Source: Hymenobacter sp. BT18
Lineage (GTDB): Bacteria > Bacteroidota > Bacteroidia > Cytophagales > Hymenobacteraceae
Assembly: GCF_012273015.1 (NCBI RefSeq)
Contig: NZ_CP050954.1
Coordinates: forward strand, 1 to 64,000
Length of the DNA stretch: 64,000 nucleotides
Reading direction: 5' to 3'
Notes under the pieces: generated by a model
Seen by the model: only the letters and a program-made list of their open reading frames with translations
Told to the model about the DNA's origin: nothing
The model's database searches: none
Part shown: piece after piece, positions 27,062 through 37,733 of the stretch
Position numbering within the stretch: the first letter of the stretch is position 1
Layout: each line of letters opens with the position of its first letter
Translations under genes and position numbers: made by a program

Positions 27062-29599
27062 ATGCCTTCCTTCCCGGTTTCCCCGCCTGATGACCTGACC
27101 CTGACGCTGCTGAATGTGTCCTTGACGGGTATCATTCTGTTTCGGCCGGTGCCGGGCGAGGCCGGGCCCGACGACATCGTGGACTTTGCCTATGACTACC
27201 TTAACCCGGCCGCCCAGCGGATGCTGCAGTTGCCGGAGCAGCCTGCCGATACGTTTCTTACCCTGTACCCCCATGCCCGGCAGACCGGTATTTTCGCCTT
27301 CTACTGCGCGGCCTACCACGCGGCCGAGGCCCGCCGCTACGACGTAAACTACCAGCACGACGGCCTGGATAACTTTTTCCGGCTCTCAGCCCAGCGCAGC
27401 GGGCCGCGGCTGGTGGTGAGCTTTACCGACACGGCTGACCACAGCCGTACGCCCGCCGAGCAGGCCCTGCGCGAAAGCCAGGCCCGGGAGCAGGCCGCAC
27501 GCGCCGCCGCCGAGCGGGAGCGTAACCTGCTGGAGACCATTCTTACCCAGGCTCCCGTGGCCATGGGCGTGCTGCAGGGCGAGGAGCAGGTGGTGGTAGC
27601 CGTGAATGAGCAGATGAGTACCATCTGGGGCTACCCGCGGGCGCAGCTGCTAGGGCGCCCCTTGCTGGAGGCCGTGCCCGAGCTGCTGGGGCAGGGCTTT
27701 ACCGAACTCATGGCCGACGTGGCCCGCACCGGTGTGCCCTTCGTGGGAACCGAGGTGCCGGCCCTGCTGCTGCGCAACGGCCGCCTGGATACCTACTACT
27801 TCAACTTCGTGTACCAGCCCCTCTACGACGCCGCCGGGGGGCTGCTGGGCGTGCTCGACCTGGCCGTGGATGTAACAACGCAGGTACACAGCCGCCAGGA
27901 TATTCAAAACCTGAATGAGGAGCTGGCCGCCACCAACGAGGAGCTGCACGCCGCCAATGAGGAATTCTTTCAAAACAACACCGAACTGGCCCGCACCCAG
28001 CTGCAGCTACAGCAATTAAACGAGGAGCTAGAAGCCCGGGTGCTGGCTCGCACCCAGGAGGCCCGTGCCGCCCGCGCCGAGGCCGAGGAGCATCGGGCCC
28101 GCCTGGAGCGGCTGTTTATGCAGGCCCCGGCCAGCATTTGCATCCTGGGTGGCCCCGCGCTGGTGTACGAGCTGGTAAACCCTGGCTATCAGCAGCTGTT
28201 TCCCGGACGCAGCCTGCTGGGTAAGCCCATTCTGGAAGCCCTGCCGGAAATAGCCGGCCACACTGTCTACCACACCTTTCAGCAGGTGTACGAAACGGGC
28301 GTCACGCACCAGGAGCTGGGTATGCTCATTCCGCTGGCTCGCCCCGAAGATGGGGTACTGGAAGACCGGTATTTCAACTACATCCAGCAGGCGCGCCACA
28401 ACGAGCAGGGTCATATCGATGGGGTACTGGTGTTTGCTTTCGAGGTAACCGACCAGGTGCGGGCCCACCAGGCTCAGGAGGCCACGGCCAAGCAGCTGAA
28501 GCTGATAACCGACGCGCTGCCGGTGCTGATCAGCTACCTGGACCGGGAAGAAAAGTACCAGTTTGTTAATCAGGCCTATGAACCCTGGTTTAAGGTGCCG
28601 GCTGAGAGCCTGCTTGGCCGCACGGTGCGGAGCGTAGTGGGCGAGGCGGCCTACGCGCAAATCAAAGACTACATCGGGCGGGCCCTGGCCGGGGAGCAGC
28701 TCACGTTTGAAGCCCGCATGCCCTACAGCGCCGAGGTAATCAAGTACATCCACACCAACTATGTGCCCGATGTACAGCACGGGGAAGTGAAGGGCTTCTA
28801 CGTGCTCATCACCGACATTACGGACCAGGTAGAGGCGCGCCGGCAGGTGGCCGCCGCCAACGAGGAGCTGCACCTGCGCAATGCCGACCTGGCCGCGCTC
28901 AACCAGCAGCTCACGCGCACGAACGTGGACCTGGATAGCTTCATCTACACGGCCTCCCACGACCTGAAAGCTCCCATCACCAACATCGAGGGGCTGTTGC
29001 ACGTGCTGCAGAGCATGCTCACCGTTTCGCCCGCGCCCGCGCCCGATGCCGCGCCCGTGCTGGGCATGATGTACGAGTCTGTAACCCGTTTTAAGCGCAC
29101 CATTGGTCACTTGAGCGATGTAACCAAGCTGCAGAAGGAGCATGCTCAGCCTACTTCCGAGGTAGCCCTGGAGCCTGTGCTGCAGGATGTAGTTCTGGAC
29201 TTGGCGCCCCTGATTTCCCAAAGCGGCGCCCAGCTGGCCGTGGACTTTGCCAACAGCCCCAGCGTACGGTTCTCCCCGAAAAATCTGCGGTCGGTGCTGT
29301 TCAACCTGCTCAGCAATGCCCTCAAGTACCGCCGTCCCGACCGCCTGCCCCGGGTGCGCCTGGGCAGCCACGCCGATGGCGACTACGTGGTGCTGACTGT
29401 GCAGGACAACGGCCTGGGTCTGGCGCCCGAGCAGCTATCGGAGCTATTCACCATGTTCCGCCGCCTGCACAGCCACGTGGAAGGCTCAGGCCTGGGGCTC
29501 TACATGGTCAAGCGCAGCGTGGAAAATGCGGGTGGGCATGTGTCGGTGGTCAGTGAGCCCGGAGCCGGCTCTACCTTTTCCGTGTACTTCCGGCGCTAG
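27062..29599 (+). CDS. Multi-PAS sensor histidine kinase
   Basis: An 845-aa soluble-looking sensor with no transmembrane helix. Successive PAS-type regions lie at roughly residues 10-130, 150-285, 355-470 and 485-610. Coiled coils separate them (NEELAATNEELHAANEEF around 295). The HisKA domain carries DSFIYTASHDLKAPI with phospho-acceptor His633. The HATPase domain follows with LFNLLSNALKY, VQDNGLGLAPEQL and GSGLGLYMVKR. The ATG at 27062 is used; a TTG 10 codons upstream is possible. It is followed 59 bases later by a single-domain response regulator, its probable partner. Confidence 0.92.
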   Translation: MPSFPVSPPDDLTLTLLNVSLTGIILFRPVPGEAGPDDIVDFAYDYLNPAAQRMLQLPEQPADTFLTLYPHARQTGIFAFYCAAYHAAEARRYDVNYQHDGLDNFFRLSAQRSGPRLVVSFTDTADHSRTPAEQALRESQAREQAARAAAERERNLLETILTQAPVAMGVLQGEEQVVVAVNEQMSTIWGYPRAQLLGRPLLEAVPELLGQGFTELMADVARTGVPFVGTEVPALLLRNGRLDTYYFNFVYQPLYDAAGGLLGVLDLAVDVTTQVHSRQDIQNLNEELAATNEELHAANEEFFQNNTELARTQLQLQQLNEELEARVLARTQEARAARAEAEEHRARLERLFMQAPASICILGGPALVYELVNPGYQQLFPGRSLLGKPILEALPEIAGHTVYHTFQQVYETGVTHQELGMLIPLARPEDGVLEDRYFNYIQQARHNEQGHIDGVLVFAFEVTDQVRAHQAQEATAKQLKLITDALPVLISYLDREEKYQFVNQAYEPWFKVPAESLLGRTVRSVVGEAAYAQIKDYIGRALAGEQLTFEARMPYSAEVIKYIHTNYVPDVQHGEVKGFYVLITDITDQVEARRQVAAANEELHLRNADLAALNQQLTRTNVDLDSFIYTASHDLKAPITNIEGLLHVLQSMLTVSPAPAPDAAPVLGMMYESVTRFKRTIGHLSDVTKLQKEHAQPTSEVALEPVLQDVVLDLAPLISQSGAQLAVDFANSPSVRFSPKNLRSVLFNLLSNALKYRRPDRLPRVRLGSHADGDYVVLTVQDNGLGLAPEQLSELFTMFRRLHSHVEGSGLGLYMVKRSVENAGGHVSVVSEPGAGSTFSVYFRR

Positions 29600-29658
29600 T
29601 TTTTGTAGCTTACCTTTTTACCGCCCCGAAGTTTCGGGCCGGCTATATCTTCCGCTCT

Positions 29659-30078
29659 ATGACTCCGCTACCATCCGTTCTGCTGATCGACGATGATCCG
29701 ATCAATAATTTTCTCAACAAAAGCCTGCTTACGCGCCTGGGGGTGGCCAGCCATCTGCAGATAGCCCAGAGCGCGCACGAGGCCTTGCAGTACTTGGCAA
29801 AAGGCGGCCAGGCTGCGCCGGAGGCGGCACCGTCGCTGGTACTGCTGGACGTGAATATGCCCGGCATGAGCGGAATTCAGTTTCTGGAGGCTTACCGCCA
29901 ACTGCCCGAAGTGCCGCCCAGCGTAGTGGTTATCCTGACTACTTCCCTGCACCCGCGCGACGTGCGCCAGGTAGAGGAACTGGGTATTGTGCAGGACTTT
30001 TTAAGTAAGCCCCTCACCCCGGAGAAAGTAAACGGGCTGCTGCGAAAGCACTTCAACCGCCAACTGCCCGAATGCTAA
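29659..30078 (+). CDS. Single-domain response regulator (CheY-like receiver)
   Basis: A 139-aa protein made of a receiver domain only: acidic pocket LLIDDDPINN (D11-D13), phospho-acceptor Asp64 in VLLDVNMPGMSG, conserved Thr in VILTTSLHPRD and Lys in FLSKPLTPEKV. There is no output domain, so it acts by protein interaction or as a relay. Position directly after the PAS kinase gene suggests a cognate pair. Confidence 0.92.
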   Translation: MTPLPSVLLIDDDPINNFLNKSLLTRLGVASHLQIAQSAHEALQYLAKGGQAAPEAAPSLVLLDVNMPGMSGIQFLEAYRQLPEVPPSVVVILTTSLHPRDVRQVEELGIVQDFLSKPLTPEKVNGLLRKHFNRQLPEC

Positions 30079-30369
30079 ATAGACGTGAACTGCTTGCTGC
30101 AACCCAATAAAAGGCAGGGAGTGCCGCAAAAGTAGCTCCTCGCATAGCGCCTGCTTAAATGGCCATTCCAGGGAATAGATACGTTGAAATATTACCAATG
30201 AAATTAGCTTGTAAATGAGGGGGTAAATGCCGTAATTTGAAGCAATGAGCGTTTTTAAGGCCAAATCCATCTTTGGAATATTGGTTCTTTTGGCTAAGAA
30301 TTTTGGGAACTTTGCCAGCCTGCTTTGCCTTAGAGCTTATTGCGTTCTGCGCAGCTAACGGTACTTTTG

Positions 30370-33351
30370 ATGACAACCCGCATACCCCTTGCCGACCAAC
30401 CCCTTGTTTCGATGGTCAACTCCGACTCTCCGATTGATGATGCAGCCCAGCCCTTGCTTTTTGGCTCGGGCGACACGATGAGCTTTGAACCCACTGCGGC
30501 TGCGCCGGCCGCGGCCGAAATGGCCCTCGACGGAGAGCAGCCGGAAACCCCCGCCGAAACCCAGCAGCTCCTGCAGGAAATGGCCGCCGTCGATGCCGAA
30601 GCGTCGGTGGAGGAGGCCCCGGAGCCCGTAGCCGAGGAAGAACCCAAATTTGCCCCCGGCGAAACCATTCACGATGTAGCTACCGTGAATGGTATGTACC
30701 AGAACTGGTTTCTGGACTATGCCAGCTACGTGATTCTGGAGCGGGCGGTGCCGGCCATCGAAGACGGACTCAAGCCCGTGCAGCGCCGCATTCTGCACGC
30801 CATGAAGGAAATGGACGATGGCCGCTTCAACAAGGTCGCCAACGTCATTGGGCAAACCATGCAGTACCATCCCCACGGCGACGCCTCCATTGGCGACGCC
30901 ATGGTGAACCTGGGCCAGAAGGACCTGCTCATCGAGACCCAGGGCAACTGGGGCGATATTCGCACCGGCGACGGTGCGGCCGCGCCCCGCTACATCGAAG
31001 CGCGCCTGAGCAAGTTTGCCTTGGACGTGGTCTTCAACCCCGACATCACGGAGTGGCAGATGAGCTACGACGGCCGCAAACGCGAGCCTACCACGCTGCC
31101 CGTGAAGTTTCCTTTGCTGCTGGCCCAGGGCGTGGAAGGCATTGCCGTAGGCTTGAGCACCAAGATCATGCCCCACAACTTCCGGGAACTGTGCAAGGCC
31201 AGCATCGACGTGCTGCGCGGGCGGGAGGTGCAGCTCTTTCCCGATTTTCCGACTGGGGGGCTCTGCGATGTCAGTAACTACCAGAACGGGCAGCGCGGGG
31301 GCAAGATTCGTCTGCGCGCCACCATCGAGAAGGCCGACAAAACCATGCTCGTCATTCGGGACATTCCCTACGGCACCACCACCACGGCGCTGATGGAGAG
31401 TATCGTGAAAGCCTCGGAGGCCAACAAAATCAAGATCAAGAAGGTCGTTGACAACACGGCGGCCGAGGTGGAAATACAGGTGCACCTGCCCAGCGGTGTG
31501 TCGCCCGACCTAACGATGGATGCGCTGTACGCCTTCACCGACTGCGAAATCTCCATTTCCCCCAACACCTGCGTTATCATCGAGGACAAGCCGCGCTTTG
31601 TGGGCGTGGACGATATGCTGCGCCTGAGCACGGGCAAAACGGTGCGCCTGCTGGAGCGGGAGCTGGAAATTCGTCAGGACGAGCTCAACGAAAAGTGGCA
31701 TTCCGCTTCGCTGGAAAAGATTTTCATCGAAAACCGCATCTACCGCAAGATTGAGGAGTGCGAAACCTGGGCCGACATTCTCCAGACCATTGATACCGGG
31801 CTGAAAAAGTTTGTGCGCATCAGTGGGGAAAAGGAAAAAGCCAACGACACCCGCCTGGTGCTGCGCCGCGCCATCACCGAAGACGACCTCACGCGGCTCA
31901 CGGAAATTCGCATCAAGCGCATCAGCAAGTTTGACGGTTTCAAAGCCGAAGAGTACATCCAGCGCCTCGAAGCCGAGCTGGCCGAAGTAGCCGACCACTT
32001 GGCCAACCTCACGCGCTACGCCATCAACTACTTCGAGGGACTGCTGAAAAAGTACGGCGCGGGCCGGGAGCGGAAAACCCAGCTGCGCACCTTCGACGTG
32101 GTAACGGCCCAGAAAGTAGCCGTGGCGAACCAGAAGCTGTACGTGAACCGCCGCGACGGTTTTGTGGGCTACGGCCTGAAGCGCGACGAAAGCGTGGAGT
32201 ACATCTGCGACTGCTCCGACCTCGATGACATCATCGCCATCAAGCGCGACGGGACGTTTGTGGTGACGCGCATTGCCGAGAAAACCTTCGTGGGCAAGGA
32301 CATCCTGCACGCCGGCGTCTACAACAAGAACGACGACCGGCTGGTGTACAACATGGTGTACCTGGATGGGGCCTCGGGCATTAGCTTCGCCAAGCGCTTC
32401 CTCGTTACGGGCATCACCCGCGACAAGGCCTACGACCTGACCAAAGGCACCAAGGGCACCAAGACGCTTTACCTCACGGCCAACCCCAACTCCGAGTCGG
32501 AAGTAGTAAGCGTACAGCTGTCTGATAAAGCCCCGGCGCGCGTCAAGCAGTTCGATTTCGACTTTGCCGAGCTGGCCATTAAAGGCAAAGGCTCCATGGG
32601 CAACATCGTAACCAAGCAGCCCATCAAGAAAATCACCCAGAAAAGCCTCGGCGACTCCACCCTGGGCGGGCGCGAAATGTTCTTCGATGCGGTAGTGGGC
32701 CGCCTCAACACGGCCGGGCACGGCCGCTACCTCGGCACCTTCGACACCGACGACACCCTGCTGACCGTGTACAAGGACGGCAGCTACGAGCTGAAAACGC
32801 CCGACCCGGCCCTGCACTTCGACGTGCCCAACATGGTGTTGCTGCGGAAGCTGGAGGCCGATACGGTTATCAGCGCAGTGTACGTGGAAGGCGAAACCAA
32901 GACGCACTACGTCAAGCGGTTCAAAATTGAAACCAGCACGCTGGAGAAGCGCTTTGCTTTTATTCCGGAGTCGAAGGGCTCCAAGCTATTGTGTGCCACC
33001 TGCTTCCCCGAGCCCGAGGTAGAAATAAAGCTGCAGCGCGACAAAAAAGCGGATAAGGAAACGGAAAAGCTGCCCTTGCACAGCTTCATCGACGTGAAGG
33101 GCTGGAAAGCCATGGGCAATAAGCTCAACTACTTCAAGGTGCATGGCGTGATCCTGCTCACCGACGAAGGCCCCGAGCCGGAGCGCCGGCAGCTGAAAAA
33201 GAAGGCCGGTCCGGCCACCATTCCCCGGCCGGCAAGCGTCGAAACCGGCCCGCTGCCGGACCTGACGGGGCCCGTCAACGTATCGGCGGCGGACATTGCC
33301 CAGGCGCAAGCCGTGCTTAAAACACCCAAATCACAGCTCAAGCTTTTTTAA
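30370..33351 (+). CDS. parC: DNA topoisomerase IV subunit A
   Basis: DNA-cleaving subunit partnering with ParE (24692). 993 aa from the ATG at 30370. Residues 1-95 are an acidic Ala/Pro/Glu-rich extension not seen in enterobacterial ParC. The winged-helix core has LKPVQRRILHAM, YHPHGDASIGDAMV and the catalytic tyrosine (Y208) in AAPRYIEARLS. FPLLLAQGVEGIAVGLSTKIMPHNF and the C-terminal beta-pinwheel (about 600-930) follow. The last 40 residues are a basic/proline tail. Confidence 0.9.
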   Translation: MTTRIPLADQPLVSMVNSDSPIDDAAQPLLFGSGDTMSFEPTAAAPAAAEMALDGEQPETPAETQQLLQEMAAVDAEASVEEAPEPVAEEEPKFAPGETIHDVATVNGMYQNWFLDYASYVILERAVPAIEDGLKPVQRRILHAMKEMDDGRFNKVANVIGQTMQYHPHGDASIGDAMVNLGQKDLLIETQGNWGDIRTGDGAAAPRYIEARLSKFALDVVFNPDITEWQMSYDGRKREPTTLPVKFPLLLAQGVEGIAVGLSTKIMPHNFRELCKASIDVLRGREVQLFPDFPTGGLCDVSNYQNGQRGGKIRLRATIEKADKTMLVIRDIPYGTTTTALMESIVKASEANKIKIKKVVDNTAAEVEIQVHLPSGVSPDLTMDALYAFTDCEISISPNTCVIIEDKPRFVGVDDMLRLSTGKTVRLLERELEIRQDELNEKWHSASLEKIFIENRIYRKIEECETWADILQTIDTGLKKFVRISGEKEKANDTRLVLRRAITEDDLTRLTEIRIKRISKFDGFKAEEYIQRLEAELAEVADHLANLTRYAINYFEGLLKKYGAGRERKTQLRTFDVVTAQKVAVANQKLYVNRRDGFVGYGLKRDESVEYICDCSDLDDIIAIKRDGTFVVTRIAEKTFVGKDILHAGVYNKNDDRLVYNMVYLDGASGISFAKRFLVTGITRDKAYDLTKGTKGTKTLYLTANPNSESEVVSVQLSDKAPARVKQFDFDFAELAIKGKGSMGNIVTKQPIKKITQKSLGDSTLGGREMFFDAVVGRLNTAGHGRYLGTFDTDDTLLTVYKDGSYELKTPDPALHFDVPNMVLLRKLEADTVISAVYVEGETKTHYVKRFKIETSTLEKRFAFIPESKGSKLLCATCFPEPEVEIKLQRDKKADKETEKLPLHSFIDVKGWKAMGNKLNYFKVHGVILLTDEGPEPERRQLKKKAGPATIPRPASVETGPLPDLTGPVNVSAADIAQAQAVLKTPKSQLKLF

Positions 33352-33369
33352 TTACACTGCCTTTTCTTT

Positions 33370-33402
33370 GAAGCCCCGCCGACCAGCGGGGCTTCTTTTT
33401 TC
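33370..33402 (+). terminator. Rho-independent terminator of parC
   Basis: GAAGCCCCGC (33370-33379) pairs with GCGGGGCTTC (33386-33395), followed by seven T residues; 19 bases after the parC stop. Confidence 0.88.
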
Positions 33403-33470
33403 GGGCCATTTCCGGAAACGGAAATTTCAGAACCCCGATAAAAAACGCAGCTTTGCGGAAACACCTTTCC

Positions 33471-34337
33471 GTGGCTTCTCCTGCTCCCTGGCTTTTCCGA
33501 CTGCTGCCAACTGCGGGCCTTGTGGTCCTGCTCGCGGCGGGCGCGTGGCCGGCGGGGGGGCAGAGCAAAGCTCCAGCCGCCGCCCCGGCGTCGGCGCCCA
33601 AGCCCTCGGTGCGGAAGCTGCTGGCAGATGCCCGCGCCCTGCAACGCCAGTACCGCGACTCCGAAGCCCTGGATAAGTACGAGCAGGTGCTGCGGGCCGA
33701 TGCCAAAAACTACGAAGCCCTCTGGCAGGCCGCCCTGCTCAACCTGCGCATAGGCCGCCGCTACACCGATGAAACCCGCAAAAGCGCCTATTTCACCATG
33801 GCCCGGGGCTACGCCGAGCGCAGTTGGGCGCTCAAGCAGGAGGGAGCCGAGTCGAACTACGCCGTGGCCCTGACCCTCTACGACCAGGCTACCCTGCTCC
33901 GCGCCAAAGACCGCCTGCAAGCCTACCGCGACATGAAGCCCTACGTGTTTCTGGCCGTAGCCCGCCGCCCCGACTGGTCGGAGGCCTGGCAGCTGCTGGG
34001 GCGCTGGCACTACCGCGTAGACCACTACAACCTGTTGGAGCGGGCTTTTAGCGTGCTGTTCCTGGGAGGGAAGCCTGGCGGGGCCAGCAGCCGCCAAGCC
34101 ATTGATGCCCTGCAGCGCGCCAAGGAGCTGAGCCCGCAGCGCATGGAAGTGTATTTTGACTTGGCCCGGGTATTCGAAAATCAGAACCGGCGCGCCCAGG
34201 CCCTGGATATTCTGCGGCAGGCTTCCTTGCTCACCCCCGTTACCACCGAAGAACTGGAAATCAGCCGGCGCTGCCGCAACCTGCGGCAAAAGCTGGAGCG
34301 GAAAGTCAGTCGGCAGGCCGCCGGGGCGCCAAAGTAG
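33471..34337 (+). CDS. Exported TPR-containing protein
   Basis: A 288-aa protein from the GTG at 33471, which places a signal peptide first (hydrophobic PTAGLVVLLAAGAWPAGG). A TTG 6 codons earlier is an alternative. The rest is helical, with TPR-like repeats (ALDKYEQVLRADAKNYEALWQ, about 65-85; SPQRMEVYFDLARVFENQ and LDILRQASLL near the end). TPR proteins serve as scaffolds; the partner is unknown. It precedes another TPR gene by 33 bases, so the two are probably cotranscribed. Confidence 0.8.
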   Translation: MASPAPWLFRLLPTAGLVVLLAAGAWPAGGQSKAPAAAPASAPKPSVRKLLADARALQRQYRDSEALDKYEQVLRADAKNYEALWQAALLNLRIGRRYTDETRKSAYFTMARGYAERSWALKQEGAESNYAVALTLYDQATLLRAKDRLQAYRDMKPYVFLAVARRPDWSEAWQLLGRWHYRVDHYNLLERAFSVLFLGGKPGGASSRQAIDALQRAKELSPQRMEVYFDLARVFENQNRRAQALDILRQASLLTPVTTEELEISRRCRNLRQKLERKVSRQAAGAPK

Positions 34338-34370
34338 GAGCGGGGCTGCCGCCACTGTTATCTTTGCCCT

Positions 34371-35516
34371 ATGAACACGCGCATCCTGGCTGGTTTGGTA
34401 GCTGGCGGCGGCAAATATTGCCTGCTGCTGGCGGGTTTGTGGCTGGCTGTCGGCTGCAACCCCGAAGTAAGCGAAGCCCCCGAGGTGATGGTGCAGCTGG
34501 GCACCGTGCAAAGTGGCCCCGCTATTCAGGCTGAGGAGTTGAACGGGGCCATTGCCCGCCAGCCTGGCAACGCCAGCCTGTATGCGCACCGCGCCGAGTT
34601 TCGGCTGGATGCCGGCCAGGCCGAGCAAGCCCTGCGCGACATCAACCAGGCCCTGGAGCTGGATGATGCGCCGGGAGAGTTTTATTACCTGAAAGCGCGG
34701 GCTTTGCGGGCACAGGGCCAGTTGCCGGGGGCTCTGGCCGCCGCCGCCACTGCTTCCCGCCACGGCTACGCTTCTGCCTCATTGAGCCTGCTAGTGGGGG
34801 AAGCCCACTTAGCCGCGCGCCATTATTCTGCTGCGTTAGACCACCTCGACCGAACCCTGCGTCAGGAGCCTACTAATGCCGGCGCCCTTTTCTACAAGGG
34901 CCTGGCCTACGCCGGCCTGCGCGACACGGCCCAGGCCCTGAGCTTTCTGCAAGCCAGCGTAAAGCTGGATCCGCATCAGCCGGAGACACTCCACCAACTG
35001 GCCTTCCTGGCTAATGCCAACCACCAGCCCCTGCTGGCAGCGCCTCATGCGGCCCGGGGCATACGCCTGGCCCCTACCTACGGGCCGCTGTACTATGACT
35101 ACGGCCGGCAGTTTGATCTGCAGGGTGCCCCCGATAGCGCCCAGCAGTATTTTCTGAAGGCACTGCGCTTCGATTCTACCCTGTACCGCGCCGATTATCG
35201 GGTCGCCCTGGCCCTGTTCCGGCAACGCCAGTACAAGGCCGCTATTCCCCACCTGCAACGGGCTGTTCGCCGGTCGGCGGGGCTGCCCAACGTGCGGCAG
35301 ATGCTGGCCGAAAGCTACGAGGCCCAGGGAATGCACGAGCTGGCCCTGGCTCAGTATCAGCAGCTGGTGCTGGAAAACCCCGGCAACCGGCACTGGACGT
35401 ATAAAGTGTGGAAGGGCAAGGCCCGGGCAGCGGGGCAGCCCACGAATGAGCCGCGCCGGGAAGCCGTGGCTCCTGTAGCGCCGCTAAGTATTTCCCGCCC
35501 TTCCTCGGGTTTTTAA
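34371..35516 (+). CDS. TPR-repeat lipoprotein
   Basis: A 381-aa lipoprotein (lipobox LAVGC, about Cys28). At least seven helical TPR units follow: [63 protein letters not shown], and [20 protein letters not shown] among them. The C-terminal 35 residues are Pro/Arg-rich and likely disordered. Paired with the preceding TPR gene; probably periplasmic scaffold proteins, specific role unknown. Confidence 0.85.
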   Translation: MNTRILAGLVAGGGKYCLLLAGLWLAVGCNPEVSEAPEVMVQLGTVQSGPAIQAEELNGAIARQPGNASLYAHRAEFRLDAGQAEQALRDINQALELDDAPGEFYYLKARALRAQGQLPGALAAAATASRHGYASASLSLLVGEAHLAARHYSAALDHLDRTLRQEPTNAGALFYKGLAYAGLRDTAQALSFLQASVKLDPHQPETLHQLAFLANANHQPLLAAPHAARGIRLAPTYGPLYYDYGRQFDLQGAPDSAQQYFLKALRFDSTLYRADYRVALALFRQRQYKAAIPHLQRAVRRSAGLPNVRQMLAESYEAQGMHELALAQYQQLVLENPGNRHWTYKVWKGKARAAGQPTNEPRREAVAPVAPLSISRPSSGF

Positions 35517-35634
35517 GCGGCTTTTTCCGTGCCCGGCCCAGCTACTGCCCGGGGCTGACATCGCCCAAACTTTCGCTCATCTTTCTAACTTGCGGCCTCA
35601 CGGCTGTTTGTATAGCCATTATCTACCCCATTCA

Positions 35635-37578
35635 ATGCTTGATATTACCCTCCCCGACGGCTCGGTGCGCCAGTTTGTAGATGGCACCACGGGCTACGAC
35701 GTGGCCGCCAGCATTAGCGAAGGCCTGGCCCGCAATGCCCTCGGCGTGCGCGTCAACGGCGAAGTGCGCGACCTGCACCGCCCCATTACGGAAAATGCCC
35801 ATGTGGCTATTCTCACTTGGAACGACCCGGAAGGTAAGTCTACCTTCTGGCACTCCTCCGCCCACCTGATGGCCGAAGCCCTCGAGGCGCTGTACCCCGG
35901 CGTGAAGCTGGGCATCGGCCCCAGCATTGAGAACGGCTTCTACTACGATATCGACCTGGGTGAAGGCCGCACGATTTCCTCCGAGAACTTCCCCGAAATC
36001 GAGAAGAAAATTCTGGAGCTGGCTAAAAAGAAAAGCCAGTATGAGCGCCGGGAGGTGAGCAAGGCCGACGCCATTGCCTACTTCACCGAAAAAGCCGACC
36101 CCTACAAGTTGGACCTGCTGGAGCGCCTGGAAGATGGTTCTATCACGTTCTACACCCAGGGCGACTTTACCGACCTCTGCCGGGGGCCGCACATTCCGGA
36201 TACTTCGCCCATCAAAGCGGTGAAGCTGCTGAACGTGGCCGGGGCCTACTGGCGCGGCGACGAGAAGAATAAGCAGCTCACGCGCATCTACGGCATCACC
36301 TTCCCCAAGGCGAAAGAGCTGACGGAGTACCTCGAAAAGCTGGAAGAAGCCAAGCGCCGCGACCACCGCAAGCTGGGCAAGGAGCTGGAGCTGTTTGCCT
36401 TTTCCGAGAAAGTAGGAGCGGGGCTACCCCTGTGGCTGCCCAAAGGCACCGCCTTGCGCGAGCGGCTGGAGCAGTTTCTGCGCCGGGCCCAGACGAAGGC
36501 CGGTTATCAGCCCGTAGTCACCCCCCACATTGGCGCCAAGGAGCTGTACGTGACGTCGGGGCACTACGAGAAGTACGGCGCCGACTCGTTTCAGCCCATC
36601 AAGACGCCAAACCCGGGCGAGGAATTCTTCCTCAAGCCCATGAACTGCCCGCACCACTGCGAAATCTACAAAACCAAGCCGCGCTCCTACCGGGACCTGC
36701 CCCTGCGCCTGGCCGAGTTCGGCACGGTGTACCGCTACGAACAGAGCGGGGAGCTGCACGGCCTGACGCGGGTTCGGGGCTTTACTCAGGATGATGCCCA
36801 CATCTTCTGCCGCCCCGACCAGGTGAAAGAGGAATTCCTGAAGGTAATTGACATCGTGCTATACGTGCTCAAGGCCCTGGATTTTCCGGATTTTACGGCG
36901 CAGATTTCCCTCCGCGACCCGGAAAACAAAACCAAGTACATCGGGTCGGATGAAAACTGGTCCCGGGCCGAGGCAGCTATCCAAGAAGCAGCCGCCGAGA
37001 AAGGGCTGAATACCGTAACAGAGTTGGGCGAGGCGGCTTTCTATGGTCCCAAGCTCGACTTTATGGTGCGCGACGCCCTCGGCCGCAAATGGCAGTTGGG
37101 TACCATTCAGGTAGACTACAACCTGCCGGAGCGCTTCGACTTGGAATACGTGGCTTCTGACAACTCCCGGCAGCGCCCCGTCATGATTCACCGGGCCCCG
37201 TTTGGGTCGTTGGAGCGCTTCGTAGCCGTGCTGATTGAACACTGTGGGGGCAATTTCCCGCTGTGGCTCTCGCCCGAGCAGTTTGCCGTACTGCCTATTT
37301 CGGAGAAGTACCAGGAGTACGCTCAGCAAGTATTCGACCGCCTCAGCCAGGCCGAGCTGCGGGGTACGATTGATGCCCGCGATGAGAAAATCGGGCGCAA
37401 GATCCGGGATGCCGAAATGTCCAAGGTGCCGTATATGCTCATTGTGGGCGAAAAGGAACAGGAAAACGGCATCGTGTCGGTGCGCCGCCACGGCGAAGGC
37501 GACCTGGGCTCCATGCCCATCGATGCCTTTGTGCGAAACTTCCAGGAACAGGTAGCCGAGATGATGCGGGGCGCCTAG
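35635..37578 (+). CDS. thrS: Threonyl-tRNA synthetase
   Basis: Charges tRNA-Thr. 647 aa from the ATG at 35635. TGS domain first ([14 protein letters not shown]), then the editing domain with [13 protein letters not shown] (zinc-type HxxxH) and [11 protein letters not shown]. The class II catalytic core has [26 protein letters not shown] and [12 protein letters not shown], and motif 3 with [18 protein letters not shown]. The anticodon-binding domain is at the end. First gene of the conserved thrS-infC-rpmI-rplT cluster. Confidence 0.97.
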   Translation: MLDITLPDGSVRQFVDGTTGYDVAASISEGLARNALGVRVNGEVRDLHRPITENAHVAILTWNDPEGKSTFWHSSAHLMAEALEALYPGVKLGIGPSIENGFYYDIDLGEGRTISSENFPEIEKKILELAKKKSQYERREVSKADAIAYFTEKADPYKLDLLERLEDGSITFYTQGDFTDLCRGPHIPDTSPIKAVKLLNVAGAYWRGDEKNKQLTRIYGITFPKAKELTEYLEKLEEAKRRDHRKLGKELELFAFSEKVGAGLPLWLPKGTALRERLEQFLRRAQTKAGYQPVVTPHIGAKELYVTSGHYEKYGADSFQPIKTPNPGEEFFLKPMNCPHHCEIYKTKPRSYRDLPLRLAEFGTVYRYEQSGELHGLTRVRGFTQDDAHIFCRPDQVKEEFLKVIDIVLYVLKALDFPDFTAQISLRDPENKTKYIGSDENWSRAEAAIQEAAAEKGLNTVTELGEAAFYGPKLDFMVRDALGRKWQLGTIQVDYNLPERFDLEYVASDNSRQRPVMIHRAPFGSLERFVAVLIEHCGGNFPLWLSPEQFAVLPISEKYQEYAQQVFDRLSQAELRGTIDARDEKIGRKIRDAEMSKVPYMLIVGEKEQENGIVSVRRHGEGDLGSMPIDAFVRNFQEQVAEMMRGA

Positions 37579-37733
37579 CGCCCCGGGATTCTTGAGCCGT
37601 ATTTCGCTCTCAGGTTGTTGCAATAGAAAAAAAAGCGGATATTTGCCCACTGATACGCCCGCCCGGCTTGCCGTGACGGGCGTATCAGTGCCAGATAGCC
37701 ATATCTTTCACCTTTCAGTAGGAGGACTTTCCC

